Shown in pieces: positions 45,986 to 56,533 of a stretch of DNA of 64,000 nucleotides. Within the stretch, counting starts at the first letter, position 1. Each line of letters begins with the position of its first letter. The position numbers and the translations under genes are program-made. The stretch spans positions 106,364 through 170,363 of the forward strand of contig CALSLT010000037.1 in assembly GCA_943787265.1 (NCBI GenBank). The letters are read 5' to 3'. This DNA comes from an uncultured Planctomycetaceae bacterium (GTDB taxonomy: Bacteria > Planctomycetota > Planctomycetia > Planctomycetales > Planctomycetaceae). The notes under the pieces are model-generated. The model worked only from the letters and a program-made list of their open reading frames with translations, did no database searches and had not been told where the DNA came from.

Positions 45986-48946
45986 CTAATCAATAAACAG
46001 AAACTCGGCTGAGTTCATGATGACATGGCAGAAATTGGCCAGTGCCAGTGTCTCTGCAGAGGGCGTTTCGGCATTCACTGAGCCATCCTTTACATTCGAA
46101 TCTGACTTCACGCGGTTTTCCCATTCTGAAGTCAGTTGAGTCAGCACTTCCAACGCCAACTGAGTTTCTTCAGGCGTCGGCTTTCTACTGAGTGCATCTT
46201 GATAGACTTCTTCCACCTGTTTGTATCGGTCATCGCCGGCCTTCGCCTCGATGCGTTCAGCAAACTGCCTCGTCAAGTCACGAACCATCCCGTTGTTCAG
46301 CAGGTGCAAAGCCTGAGAAGCGACCATCGAATTCGGACGCTCGACACAATTCGGATTCATCTGTGGCAGGTCGAATGTTTCCAGAATGGAAGGCAACGTG
46401 CTGCGGCGTTGCTGGACATAAACCGTCCGTCGCCAACCGGCTTCCTGGCGTTTTGCCGTGACCAGTCCATCTGCCCGTCCAACCACGGCATCAGGACTTC
46501 CGAAAGCGGTTGTGTCGAGTTGCCCCGAAGTGACCAGCAAACTGTCTCGCAACGGCTCGGCTTCAAGGCGGCGGAGCGGCATCCGCGATAACCAACGGTT
46601 GTCAGAATCCCGTTCCTCACTTTCAGGGCGAAGCGTTGATGACTGCTGCCAGGTTTTGCTGAGAAGTATCTGACGGTGCAGCCATTTGAAACTCCAGCCG
46701 TTTTCAACAAAAGAAATGGCCAGCCAGTCGAGCAGTTCTGGGTGTGTCGGCGCGACGCCAGTCTTGCCGAAGTTCCCTAGCGATTCCACGATGCCTCGGC
46801 CGAAATGATGAAACCAAATGCGGTTGACGATGACTCTTGCAGTGAGAGGGTGCTGCGGGGCGGTCAACCACTTCGCAAACGCAAGTCGACGTCCTGTCGA
46901 ACCGGGCCGCTCAGGGTTCATTTCGAACGGAGTCTGGCCATCCGTCAAAACGGAAGGGACTCCCGGACCAACCAGATCGCCGGGATTGGTGTACTCGCCC
47001 CGCCGAAAGACCCATGTGGGCGAGGGTTCGCCGCGATCCCATAGAGCACGGATCATCGGCTGCTTTGGAATTCTGGCATTGAGTGCTTTGATCTTCTTGT
47101 CAGACGCCGCTTTGACCTTCCTGAACTCGGGATACTTTTTGACGAGGTCGGCAGATGTCGCGGTCAGTTTCTTTTCGTACTTCTTAGCAAGAGTCTGCTG
47201 CTCGGCATTCCGCTTTGGGGCAGAGATCTTCAACATTTCGCGGATTGCATCGTGCTGCTCAGTTGGCGCATCTGTCAGTTTCTCGGCGATGAACTTCGCA
47301 CGAAACTCTGCTTCCTTTTCTGCAAGCTCATCCTGTGCTGCCTTCACTTGATCTTCGACTGGGCGACGAGCTTCCTGCCATTGCGTCGTCACGTCGTTCG
47401 ACACCTGAGTCAGGTATCGGCGTGTTGGATTCTTCTGTTTCGATTGCCCGGCAACGGACGTTGGTTTGAGCCAGTCGTAGACGTCGTACGCTCCCTGGAA
47501 AACCGACACCAGGCGGTAGTAATCCCGTTGCGGAATCGGGTCGTACTTGTGCGAGTGGCACTGTGCACATCGCAGCGTCAGGCCCATGACAGAAGAACCG
47601 AGGACTTCGATTTCGTCGGCGACCACTTCAAACCGTTCGGCGACCGTGTCGACAATGTCGGAACCAGTGCCGTCCGGCACCATCCTCAGGAACCCGGTCG
47701 CCACCAAAGCGTCCATCATTTCATCGGTGACGGCGTCTGAATTCTCAAAGTCGTAAAGTTCGTCACCCGCGAGCTGTTCGAGCAGAAACTGATCGTACGG
47801 CTTATCTTCATTCAGTGACCGAATGACGTAGTCCCGGTATCGCCAGGCGTGACTGCGAACCGGGTCCGCCGAACGTTTGCCTTCTGAGTCCGCATAGCCG
47901 GCGACGTCCAGCCAGTAACGTCCCCATCGCTCACCGTAATGGCTGGAGCCGAGATAATGGTCGACAACCTTCGCGTACCAGTTCTTTGAATCGTCGGTAA
48001 GAAACCGTTCGACATCGTTCCATTGTGGAGGAAGTCCGGTCAGGTCGAAGGCGACTCTTCGAATCAGTGTCAGCTTTTCCGCTTGCTGGGAAGGAGTCAG
48101 CTTGTGCTCGTCCAGCTTCTTTCGGACGAAGTAGTCAATCGGTGAAAGGTCACTGTCGCGGGATTTTGGTTTTACAGGTGTCTTGAAGGCCCAGAAATCG
48201 CGATCGTCATCTGAAACCAAACCATCAGCCTGGGCAGTCTGAACGTCCGGGGTGATGTCATGCTTGATGGCTCCCTGCTCGATCCACTTTGCCAGCAGGT
48301 TGATTTCGGATGATTCCATCGGTCGCACGCCGGCTCGGATCAACTCTTTCGGCGGCGGCATGTCCTTCGCGTGAATTCGATTCAGGATCAGACTTTCAGC
48401 TGGCCTTCCCGGGACGACGATTGGACCTGACTTGCCGCCCTTCAGGATGGACTCGACCGTTCGCAAGTCCAGTTCGGCTTCCTGGCGACGTGCCCCGTGA
48501 CAAACGACGCAACGGGTGTAGAGGTAGGGGAGAACGTCGTGCTGAGTGACGATCGTTTCTGACTCGGTGGCAGACGAACTGGCTCCGCTCTTGATCCAGC
48601 GGCGGATTATGTCGATCTCTGATTTGGTCAATGGAGTTTCGCCCTCGGGAGGCATGTCGCCGCCTTCGATCATGATCCACAGCATGCTTTCGTCGAGCGA
48701 CTCAACGACTGCTGGCTCACCGGATTCTCCACCTTTGCGAACTCCTGCCATGCTGGAGAGATCGAGTCCCCCTTTCGCAGTCGCCGCGTTGTGACAATCG
48801 GCGCAGCGAGCCTTGATGACCGGCAGAATATCCTGCTCAAACACGGGAACATCAGCGTCACTGGCGACGATGGAGCTGGTGACTCCAAACTGTAGAGTGA
48901 CAAGGGCGAAGATTGACAGAAGTATGCGGCGGGGCAGGGCGGGCAT
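45986..48946 (-). CDS. PSD1 / DUF1549 / DUF1553 protein with three CxxCH motifs
   Basis: The 986-residue exported protein has a signal peptide (residues 1-29). Two planctomycete cytochrome-c-like domains follow, with CADCH at residues 48-52 and CVVCH at 146-150. DUF1549 (about 265-475) contains a third motif, CAQCH, near 459. A Lys/Glu-rich helical segment (about 530-640) separates this from DUF1553 (about 700-930; NRIWFHHFGRGIVESLGNFG). It lies upstream of the DUF1501 gene on the same strand. Compared with the copy at 342-3746 it has an extra haem-motif domain and lacks the discoidin insert. Confidence 0.92.
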   Translation of the reverse strand: MPALPRRILLSIFALVTLQFGVTSSIVASDADVPVFEQDILPVIKARCADCHNAATAKGGLDLSSMAGVRKGGESGEPAVVESLDESMLWIMIEGGDMPPEGETPLTKSEIDIIRRWIKSGASSSATESETIVTQHDVLPYLYTRCVVCHGARRQEAELDLRTVESILKGGKSGPIVVPGRPAESLILNRIHAKDMPPPKELIRAGVRPMESSEINLLAKWIEQGAIKHDITPDVQTAQADGLVSDDDRDFWAFKTPVKPKSRDSDLSPIDYFVRKKLDEHKLTPSQQAEKLTLIRRVAFDLTGLPPQWNDVERFLTDDSKNWYAKVVDHYLGSSHYGERWGRYWLDVAGYADSEGKRSADPVRSHAWRYRDYVIRSLNEDKPYDQFLLEQLAGDELYDFENSDAVTDEMMDALVATGFLRMVPDGTGSDIVDTVAERFEVVADEIEVLGSSVMGLTLRCAQCHSHKYDPIPQRDYYRLVSVFQGAYDVYDWLKPTSVAGQSKQKNPTRRYLTQVSNDVTTQWQEARRPVEDQVKAAQDELAEKEAEFRAKFIAEKLTDAPTEQHDAIREMLKISAPKRNAEQQTLAKKYEKKLTATSADLVKKYPEFRKVKAASDKKIKALNARIPKQPMIRALWDRGEPSPTWVFRRGEYTNPGDLVGPGVPSVLTDGQTPFEMNPERPGSTGRRLAFAKWLTAPQHPLTARVIVNRIWFHHFGRGIVESLGNFGKTGVAPTHPELLDWLAISFVENGWSFKWLHRQILLSKTWQQSSTLRPESEERDSDNRWLSRMPLRRLEAEPLRDSLLVTSGQLDTTAFGSPDAVVGRADGLVTAKRQEAGWRRTVYVQQRRSTLPSILETFDLPQMNPNCVERPNSMVASQALHLLNNGMVRDLTRQFAERIEAKAGDDRYKQVEEVYQDALSRKPTPEETQLALEVLTQLTSEWENRVKSDSNVKDGSVNAETPSAETLALANFCHVIMNSAEFLFID

Positions 48947-49074
48947 GAGGAACCAGTGGTGAGAGCGGCGGTGGGAGACGTTGCAGGCTCAACAGTGTTC
49001 CATAGACGGACGTTGATGGCAAGATTCGTCACGGATTACGTGATGAGCAGGCCATATTTCGAAGCGCACTTGAC

Positions 49075-51719
49075 TCATGCGTCATCCGTGGAAGCCGTAC
49101 GCAACGCCTCGTCAAATCGGGCAAGCGTGCCGTACAGACTTAGCAATCGGTCACCCTCAAGAGCAGCTCCGAGTGAATCGCGTTCTGCCTGCAGAGCAAC
49201 CATGTCGCCGTTGAGAATCGCTCGCTCACCGCGGGCAACAATCAACAGCGGTTCGGCTGGCAGCAGGTCGTTCCCCTGTTCGATCAGACAGTCTGCTTCA
49301 TCGAGATCGCCCATCGCCATCGCGACGCACGCTGCTTGAGCCATTGCGGATACATCGTCCGGCGCCAGTACAATGCCGAGATGGGATTGCTGCCGCGCTT
49401 CGTCGAGTTGCCCAAGAGCCAACAGGGCACGCGACGACATGACCGCAGGGAGTGGGTCGGCCTTGTGAAGGTCTTTTTCGATGTCGCGGATTCTGTCGAG
49501 TGCCTTTGCTGGCTCGCCCTGATCCAGATAAGCCGTTGCCAGTGAAATCGTTGGAGGCGGAAAGTGCGGGAACTCTTCGCGAATCTGCTCGCAGTACGGG
49601 ACAAACTTTTCAAGCTGCCGAGTCGCAAGCAACGCCGTCGCTCCGCTGTATCGGAGATGCTTATCGAGCTTGATGACCTCGTAATTCTCCTTGCAGATTT
49701 CGATGACCGCTTCAAAATCATTTCGCTGGACAGCCGCAGTTATGGAGTGTGCCAACTTGCTTCTCTGGCCAGCGTAACCATCTAGCTTGCGATCTGAAAA
49801 ACCAAAAAGAATCCCTCCAACGAGTACAAGTATGGCTGCGTCACTAACGAGCCTTAGCGGCATTGCCGACTCTGTCCAATTCAATACAAACCACCAAGGA
49901 CTCAACCAAAGCAGAAAAACAAGACCAAGAGCTCCTGCGAATGATAAAAGGCCGACTTTTCTGCGGAGCGTCAGATCGCTCCACCTCAGTCGTCCTTTCA
50001 TGCGGGCTTTGGCAATTTTCATCGCGCGTCGTGATGCCAGCATGATGAAGAACGTGGGACCAAACACGGCTGCGATGAGGGCGAGCAACGGCCACAGAGA
50101 ATTCCCGATTGCCAGCGTGGCTGCAATCCCGTAAGTCGTTAGGCATAACCAAAGAATGGCAAATATCACGACCAGCTTTCGGCAGAGAGCGACTCGGTTA
50201 CTGTCATACGGAACGGTTGCCGACTGGTCATCGCCGGCCTTGCCAGAAGTAGCAAGACTATTCATTGCGTGGATTCGTTCGTTCAACGACGGGTGAGTCG
50301 CCGTGCTGTGGACGATGTCGGACATTAGTCCGGATTTGCCAAGTACGTGACCGGCGTAGATTCGTCTCAGGCCTCGCGCGACGGCATCCGGAGATGTGGC
50401 GAGTGCCGCCCGACGATCGCAGTCGTATTCGAAACAGCGGCTCATCAGACGAAACAGCCCAGCTCGCAGAGCGGAGCCTGCCAGCACTCCGAAGAAACCG
50501 CCCCCCCCAGAAACGAGAGGCAGATCATCGCCGTCATCGTTAACGGATAAACTGATGTGTAGACCCAGATCGAACGGTTGGCGACGTGGCCGAGTTCGTG
50601 ACCAATGACGGCGTCCTGCTCGTCCTCGCGGAGTTGCGAAAGAATTGTGTCGTAAAGCACAACTGAATGTGGAGCCAATCCGCCGACGAACGCTGCTACG
50701 GAGTCACGGGCAAAGTTCATGGCCCGTTGCGTTCGAACCGTGGGCGTGGCGACACCGATACGTTTTGACAATTGATCAATCCGAGCAAGCATTTCGGGGC
50801 TGTCGCATTCTGGCAGAGCTTCCTTGCCGACGTAGGTCACGTTCGGCGGCTTCATCGTTCCACGAATGAAAAAGAATGCGAAGATGCCAATGAAGATCCA
50901 CCAGACCATTTCGGGCGAATGTCCAATGTCAAATCGAATCATCGTTGCTGCGGCCGCTACCGGAATCGTCCAGACGGCCGTCACGTACGCCGAAACTCCG
51001 ACCAACTGCCCCCACGTTCCGTTGGCTTCGATTTTCTGGCGAAGCCCCCATCGAAGGCAAAGTGCAAAGCAGCCAACGACAAAAAGAGCGACCATTCCAA
51101 AAAGGATTTCCGGTTCCCGAGGAACCTGGATATCCAGGTTGAACAGATCGACGTCAAAGATGTCGAGACCCCAATCCTCGAAAACTTCGTCGTCCCACTC
51201 GTCAAACATCACCGTTTGCATGATGGCCGCGGCGGCTTCAGAATCTTTACCTGCACCGTCGAAATCCTGAAGTTTTGACCACACTTGGCTGCGTGCCAGA
51301 AGTGCCTGCCAGTTATAACCATCTCGATCGATAATGCCGGTCAGCAATCGTAATGCTTCGTCGTTCTGCCCACGATCACTCAGGATCGCCGCAAGCATCA
51401 TTTCGAATTCGTCTGACTGTTGCTTCGCCAGGATCTCACGGCAAACAGCTTCCGCCTGTGCGAGATCAGGCTCCGGCGACTCCAGAATCTGAACGATCGT
51501 CTCCAGCTCCGGAGAGGCGTCAGGCACCAACTGATACGCCATGCCCATCGAGAACTGGTGATCGACGTGCGGAGCGCCTCCGTCAGCTTCCGTCGGTGCG
51601 GAACCTTGAGTTGCTGTGTTGATCGGTTCCGGAGACGCCGGCTGGGCGTGAGTGTTCCGGCAGAGTAATCCCAGCGCGGCGACCAGACTAAATGCCGTTA
51701 TGAGTAAAACGCGTGGCAT
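49075..51719 (-). CDS. M48 family metallopeptidase with TPR regions, broken at a G8 tract
   Basis: The N-terminal part has a signal peptide, a TPR-like stretch (about 60-160), several membrane helices and the zinc motif DAVIGHELGHVANRS (HExxH). After LSFLGG the frame fails and ends at 50445. The next frame resumes FFGVLAGSALRAGLFRLMSRCFEYDCDRRAAL, which carries the usual third zinc ligand Glu, followed by more membrane helices and a C-terminal TPR region ending at 49075. The break is at a run of eight G on the coding strand (50501-50508); nine would restore one protein of about 881 residues. The truncated product would lack the third metal ligand and so should be inactive. Confidence 0.85.
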
Positions 51720-52417
51720 GCCAGTTCCCTTCAGGGCAGTCCACCATTGAATCAGTCCGGCTCGAATTACTTCAGCGACTTAAGAAACGTGTCATAGCGA
51801 GACTGCACAGCGTCGACCGAGGGCTTGCCTCGGGCGACGACCACTCGATATTGCATTTCGAGCGGCGTGTCAGCCTTTAACGTAGTCTTGAAGAATGTGC
51901 CGAAGCGGCCATAAGGACGTTCTGAGAACAATGCCGGTTTCGGGAGATTCGGATTGTCGAAGTATTCGACAGTGTAGCGCTGGCCGCTCAGTTCGTAGGA
52001 AAGTGCGAACCACCCAAGATTGATATGAGCGGGTGGGTCACCTTTGTCGCCAACCTGAATGGCGGCTTCCCCTTGCGGAACTGTTTTCGGCCGCAGGTAA
52101 GTCCCGCCGTTGGAATCCGCAACTGGCTGAGCGGCTCGGAACTGAAATCCGGCATGTTGGCGGTCGCCGTTCAGCGTGATGTCCCCGCGACGGCTTTCCA
52201 GTTTTGTCGACCAGTCAATCTGCCAACCGTCGGTTGTTGCTTCTTTACGAACAGACACCGTACGCCATTCGACGATCACCGGCTTGCCTTCGGCATCGTT
52301 CCAGTGAATTTCGGCCGTCATCGAACCATGACCTGCATCGGCAGACATGTCGACAAACTTCGCGTGTCGCAGATGAGCCCCGTTTTTGCAGTGCCAGAAG
52401 TCGAGCGTTTTTTCCTT

Positions 52418-53545
52418 GGCGGATTCACATCTGAAGTGCAAAGCCGGCTTTTGTGAGAACTTCGAGTGGAGTGAGATAGTTGAGTCTCTTTCGAGGTCGA
52501 TTGTTGAGCCGGTTCGTGACGTGTGCAAGGGCGTTGTGTGAGATGTCTCGGAAGTCGGTCTTCTTCGGGAAGTACTGACGCAGCAGGCCGTTGGTGTTTT
52601 CGTTTGTTGCTCGCTCGTTCGAGGAGTAGGCGTGTGCAAAGTAGATGGCGATCTGCAGACGCTTGCTCAGTTGTTCATGGCCGGAGAATTTCTTGCCGTT
52701 GTCGACGGTCAGTGTCTGACGCAGCGTTGGCGGGGATGATGCGGAACGCTCGTTCTTTGGCAGCGTTCAGCCGGGCGCTGGTGCCGTTTTTCATCTTTGC
52801 TGTGATCAAAAATCCGCTCTTGCGTTCCACACAGGTCATGATCATGCCGGAGTGATCTGCACCGTGAACCGTGTCGCCCTCCCAGTCACCGAAGCGGCGG
52901 GCGTGAATCGACTTTTGCCGGACGCTGCTCGATGCTGACGCGGTTTCTGATGCGGCCTCGTCCGTCAATGCCCCGACGTTTGCGATAACGACCGTGACGC
53001 AGGAACGAGCGGAAATGGCTGCGGTATTCGCAGGTCTCCAGCCAGCGGTAGATCGTCTGATACGACACTCGTCTCGATTGTGTCCGGCGGTAATCTCGCT
53101 TCATCCGGCCAGCGATTTCTTCCGGTGACCACTCCTGAGACAATCCGCTACGGACTGACTCGTTGATGAAAGGATCGTCCATCTTCCGGATGAGCGGACG
53201 CTCGCGACGACGTCGGGCAGTTCGTTCCTGAGCGGCCACGGCTCGATAGCCTTCCGAATCCCTGTTGCGAGACAGTTCGCGACTGATGGTCGACGGAGAA
53301 CGATTCAAGTGCTGAGCGATCTTTGTCGGACCAGTGCCCGAATAATGTAACTGAGAGATGACTTCGCGTTCTTCAAGAGTAAGCTGGTGGTACGGCATCG
53401 CAGGTTCTCCGTTGAATAGTGCATTGTTCGCACAACTATCCAACTCCCTGCGGTGTTCACTTTCCAGCAGTAAACCGCCTCGAAGCCCATCCCGTCCGAA
53501 CCAGAGCTGAGTTCTGATCCGTTGCACTTCAGATGTGAATCCGCC
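52418..53545 (-). mobile_element. IS30-family insertion sequence, 1128 bp
   Basis: The terminal inverted repeats are 24 bp and identical: 52418-52441 (GGCGGATTCACATCTGAAGT..) and 53522-53545. They are flanked by the direct repeat CTT (52415-52417 and 53546-53548), which fits IS30 target duplications of 2-3 bp. One transposase gene fills the element, its stop codon lying inside the left terminal repeat. Identical ends and clean duplication suggest a recent insertion. Confidence 0.92.
52425..53398 (-). pseudogene. IS30-family transposase, two +1 frame breaks
   Basis: Starting at 53398 (MPYHQLTLEEREVISQLHYSG), an N-terminal HTH (TKIAQHLNRSPSTISRELSRN) is followed by the DDE core. Frame 1 ends after VDSRP. 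Frame 2 carries RFGDWEGDTVHGADHSG (first Asp) to FRIIP. Frame 3 carries PTLRQTLTVDNGKKFSGH (second Asp) and ATNENTNGLLRQYFP (Glu) to the stop at 52425. The breaks are at G runs on the plus strand, i.e. C runs in the coding strand: 52899-52901 and 52732-52735. Removing one base at each gives a complete 323-residue enzyme with all catalytic residues. The element is probably inactive if the breaks are real. Confidence 0.88.
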
Positions 53546-53968
53546 CTTCAAAGCCCGTCTTGTTCCACCCAACGTACATTCCTCGATGGTGTGTGTATTT
53601 TCCGTGAGGCCCTTTGGTGATGATCGTTTCCGATCCCGGATCATAAACGTGGTGAAAGACTTTGTAGGTCTCATGAGCTCGCGTGTCGGTCGACGTGTCG
53701 TAGGCGTACATGTACCGAATGACCGGCTTGTCACCAAGAAACAGATCAGCCGTTCCCGCCTTCTCGTCATTCTTCCAGTGAAAGCCGGCTTTATTGTTGG
53801 CAAAAGCTGTGCTCAGCGAGCCGCAAAGCAGCGTGCTCAAAACAGCGAAACTAAAGATCGAACGTCGCGATAACATTTTGTATTCCTTAAGTATGTGTAA
53901 TAGATCGATTTCAGAATGTTGTGCCGGCGCGGCGCTTGTCACAGCCTACTCATGATAAATGGTCGAAA

Positions 53969-55678
53969 CTACCTGGCCGCTCGCTGGCGGTAGTACTTCA
54001 GGCCGGGCAGGAAGAAGCTCAATCCGGCGACAACTCCGTACAGCGAGATGCTGAAGTCGGGCAGGTTTGTTTGCGGAATGACGGCCATCAGTCCGCCGGT
54101 AAGAAAGAGCGCGGCCGCCTGAATGTAGAAGCGGCCGTTGAGCAGGCTGGCTTTGACCAGGAAGACCATTCCGCTTACGAGGCCGATGACCGGTGAGAGT
54201 TGCAGGACGGCAAGCCCCATTTGCCACTCGACAAAATAGAGCAGCGTGCTGACGATCATGCTGCCGGCCCAGACGTGGACGATCTGGCGTTCGACGAACG
54301 TGACCGGCCCGGCTCGTCGCCGCAGGTTGTAAAAAATGATCGCCCAAATGCCGAGGCCCACACACCAGATGCTCATGTACGGCCACCGCGATGACGTTCC
54401 GGCTGCAGCGTCGCGCCACTGCAGCACGTTGGTCAGCAGGCAGAGCACCAGCACGACGGCGCTGTGCAGCATCCAGAGGATTCCCCAGTTTTCCAGCACG
54501 GATGCGTGGTGAGTTTCTCGGAATGCTCGGCTCAGAACGTCGGTAAACTGCGACGACCTTGCCGAGATAGGTTCGTGATTGAGCCATGCTTCGAGATCGT
54601 CGGCCAGCGAGGCGGCATCCTGATATCGAAGGTCGGTTGGCTTCTGCAGGCACTTCATCGCGATCATCTCAAGGTCGGAGTCTGCACCCGGATTGAGAAC
54701 TCGCGGCGGGACAGGCTCCTGCTCAAGCACCATCAGAATCGTGTCGACCGGGCTGGCTGCCTGAAACGGAGGCCGGCCTGTCAACATGGCGTAAAGGATC
54801 GCTCCAAGACTGTAGACGTCGGACGCCTCACCAATCTGACCGCGTTGGCCAGCGGCCTGTTCCGGAGCCATGTAGCTGGGCGTGCCAATGATCGCTCCGG
54901 AATTTGTCAGCGTTTCGACATCCGCCGCCGCTCCGTCGTCGCGCAACTGACCTGTCGGTGGAATCCGCTTGGCGAGGCCGAAGTCGGTGACGAACGGTCG
55001 ACCGTCCTCATCGATGAGAATGTTGGAAGGCTTGAGGTCGCGATGCAGCACGCCGTTGCGGTGAGCTTCCGCGACTCCACGACAAACGGGGATCAACAAT
55101 CGAGCGGCTTCGTGAGAGGGCAGGGGGCCCTCCGCAATCTTCCGACTGAGCGTCGTGCCTTCAACATGCTGCATGCTGAAGTACGGCTGGCCGAGATGTT
55201 CGCCGACTTCGAATACTTGAACGATGTTGGGATGATTGAGCCTCGCCGCCGCTTCTGCCTCGGCCCGAAACCGAGCAACGTCTTCGGGAGAAGCCAGTGC
55301 CCCTCGCAGAATCATCTTGAGAGCGACCTGCCGATCAAGACTCGACTGCTTAGCCCGATAAACAACTCCCATCCCACCGCGACCAATTTCGACCGCAGGC
55401 TCATAATCGTCAAACGGATCCGGTAACGGAGCGTCGCTTTGGGGCGCAGACTCAGCGCGAGCCGACGTTGCTTCCCCGGCATCGTCAAGGCCCTCAATGA
55501 TCCCCGAGAAACTCGCAAAGTCCTCCGCAAGAATCATCGTTGCCCAAAGCTCGCGCAACTCCAGCTCAAGGTCCGAGTTCTCATGAACCACTGCCTCAAG
55601 ATCCGGCAGCCGTCCGTCCCGCGAATCATTCGCAAGCTGCTCAAGCAGTTCAGCAAGCCGTTCGTCTCGATCGCTCAT
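53969..55678 (-). CDS. Membrane-anchored Ser/Thr protein kinase
   Basis: The 569-residue protein has a short N-terminal helical region and a Hanks-type kinase domain (about 92-365). Key motifs are the glycine loop IGRGGMGVVYRAK, VALKMI, catalytic HRDLKPSNILID, DFGLAKR, and GTPSYMAPEQA. The C-terminal 160 residues contain about five membrane helices rather than an extracellular sensor. It is 10 bp downstream of the DUF1559-like gene on the same strand. Such kinases are very numerous in planctomycetes; target unknown. Confidence 0.93.
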   Translation of the reverse strand: MSDRDERLAELLEQLANDSRDGRLPDLEAVVHENSDLELELRELWATMILAEDFASFSGIIEGLDDAGEATSARAESAPQSDAPLPDPFDDYEPAVEIGRGGMGVVYRAKQSSLDRQVALKMILRGALASPEDVARFRAEAEAAARLNHPNIVQVFEVGEHLGQPYFSMQHVEGTTLSRKIAEGPLPSHEAARLLIPVCRGVAEAHRNGVLHRDLKPSNILIDEDGRPFVTDFGLAKRIPPTGQLRDDGAAADVETLTNSGAIIGTPSYMAPEQAAGQRGQIGEASDVYSLGAILYAMLTGRPPFQAASPVDTILMVLEQEPVPPRVLNPGADSDLEMIAMKCLQKPTDLRYQDAASLADDLEAWLNHEPISARSSQFTDVLSRAFRETHHASVLENWGILWMLHSAVVLVLCLLTNVLQWRDAAAGTSSRWPYMSIWCVGLGIWAIIFYNLRRRAGPVTFVERQIVHVWAGSMIVSTLLYFVEWQMGLAVLQLSPVIGLVSGMVFLVKASLLNGRFYIQAAALFLTGGLMAVIPQTNLPDFSISLYGVVAGLSFFLPGLKYYRQRAAR

Positions 55679-55687
55679 TGCGGCTGC

Positions 55688-56500
55688 CTATTTGAACGGA
55701 TGGGATGAGCCAGAAGATGGTAATCCGTCGTTTATGATTGCGAGTTGGGAAAGTTGCTCTCCGGTCATGTCTACCGAAACTCTTCGGACAGAACCATCCA
55801 TCACACCCACATTGAATGAATCTGCAATCTGATCATGGCGTTTGACGCCATCGTAGCTTCCAATCTTCGGCTGTCGTGACACACGCCGCTCAGAGATCAG
55901 CGCAAACAGACTCAGGTCACGTGGCTCCGCCCAATGGATGTCTGAATGGATGACTTCGACCAAACAGAGAGTATTTGAATTTCCATCCCCAACGTCGCTG
56001 AACGTCACACGGCGCGACGGCTCCCAAGCTGTCGACTTTCCGACTACCGCGAGATATCCAGCGTTCTCGCGAGCGGCGTCGTTGGGGTGTGCGTTAGAGC
56101 AACGAAACAACTCGGAAATCTCCTTTGGAGCTTCGTTTGTCACTCGACGGTTGTGCGTACTATCCCAAGGCTCATTGAGTCGCAAACGGGCGTAGAGTTC
56201 ATTGTGTCCTACGTATGGAAGGATCAGGCTGCGCCAACTATGTAACCTGGATCCGTCTGGTGCTGAGGTCCATGCTGGAGGTAAGCACCGAAAAGCGTCG
56301 TGGTAACTGTGAATGCCGATCATGATCGTTTTGAGATGGTTTTTGCACTCTGGAATGCGGCGGACATAGTCGGGATGCCCCATTGGAGGAACCAACGCCA
56401 AATACAGACCAACAATTGCAACGATCCATATCAATGTCTCAATCGTCCGTGACAGGATTTTCGATTGGTCTGGCTTGTCCGACATGTCGTCCGAACCCAT
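55688..56500 (-). CDS. DUF1559-like membrane-anchored protein
   Basis: The 270-residue protein has one N-terminal membrane helix (about residues 20-42). The body resembles the planctomycete DUF1559 (SBP_bac_10-like) domain: IPECKNHLKTIMIGIHSYHDAFRCLPPAW, WRSLILPYVGHNELYARL and near the end FNVGVMDGSVRRVS. It lacks the prepilin signal GFTLVEL that most DUF1559 proteins carry before the helix, so it is a variant or divergent member. The start is uncertain: ATG 56500 or ATG 56485 (MSDKPD). It is followed closely by the Ser/Thr kinase. Confidence 0.7.
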   Translation of the reverse strand: MGSDDMSDKPDQSKILSRTIETLIWIVAIVGLYLALVPPMGHPDYVRRIPECKNHLKTIMIGIHSYHDAFRCLPPAWTSAPDGSRLHSWRSLILPYVGHNELYARLRLNEPWDSTHNRRVTNEAPKEISELFRCSNAHPNDAARENAGYLAVVGKSTAWEPSRRVTFSDVGDGNSNTLCLVEVIHSDIHWAEPRDLSLFALISERRVSRQPKIGSYDGVKRHDQIADSFNVGVMDGSVRRVSVDMTGEQLSQLAIINDGLPSSGSSHPFK

Positions 56501-56533
56501 TGCATCGTTCCATAGCCGATAAATACCGCCTGA

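Larger units (their letters stand above)
51767..53876 (-). pseudogene. DUF6807 (PmoA-like family) gene split by an IS30 element
   Basis: The 5' part (53876 to about 53549) encodes a signal peptide and the family start (GFHWKNDEKAG, KYTHHRGMYVGWNKTGFEG). The 3' part (about 52414 to 51767) continues KTLDFWHCKNGAHLRHAKF to the normal end, FLKSLK. Between them lies the IS at 52418-53545 with a 3-bp target duplication (CTT). The two parts are also one base out of phase: joining at the duplication gives six A at 52408-52413, whereas five A would restore FEGKTLDFW. Family function is unknown, probably secreted and linked to sugar metabolism. Confidence 0.85.

Noticed and set aside
45975..46000. Possible tRNA T-arm (GATTCGAATCC)
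   Set aside because: No matching acceptor, anticodon or D arm nearby, and it adjoins the stop of the PSD1 gene.
52418..53545. Programmed -1 frameshifting of an IS3-type orfAB transposase
   Set aside because: The element is IS30 type, which uses a single frame, and the breaks are +1 and inside the catalytic domain.
54464..55426. 320-residue plus-strand frame opposite the Ser/Thr kinase
   Set aside because: Antisense shadow of the kinase domain with no motif.
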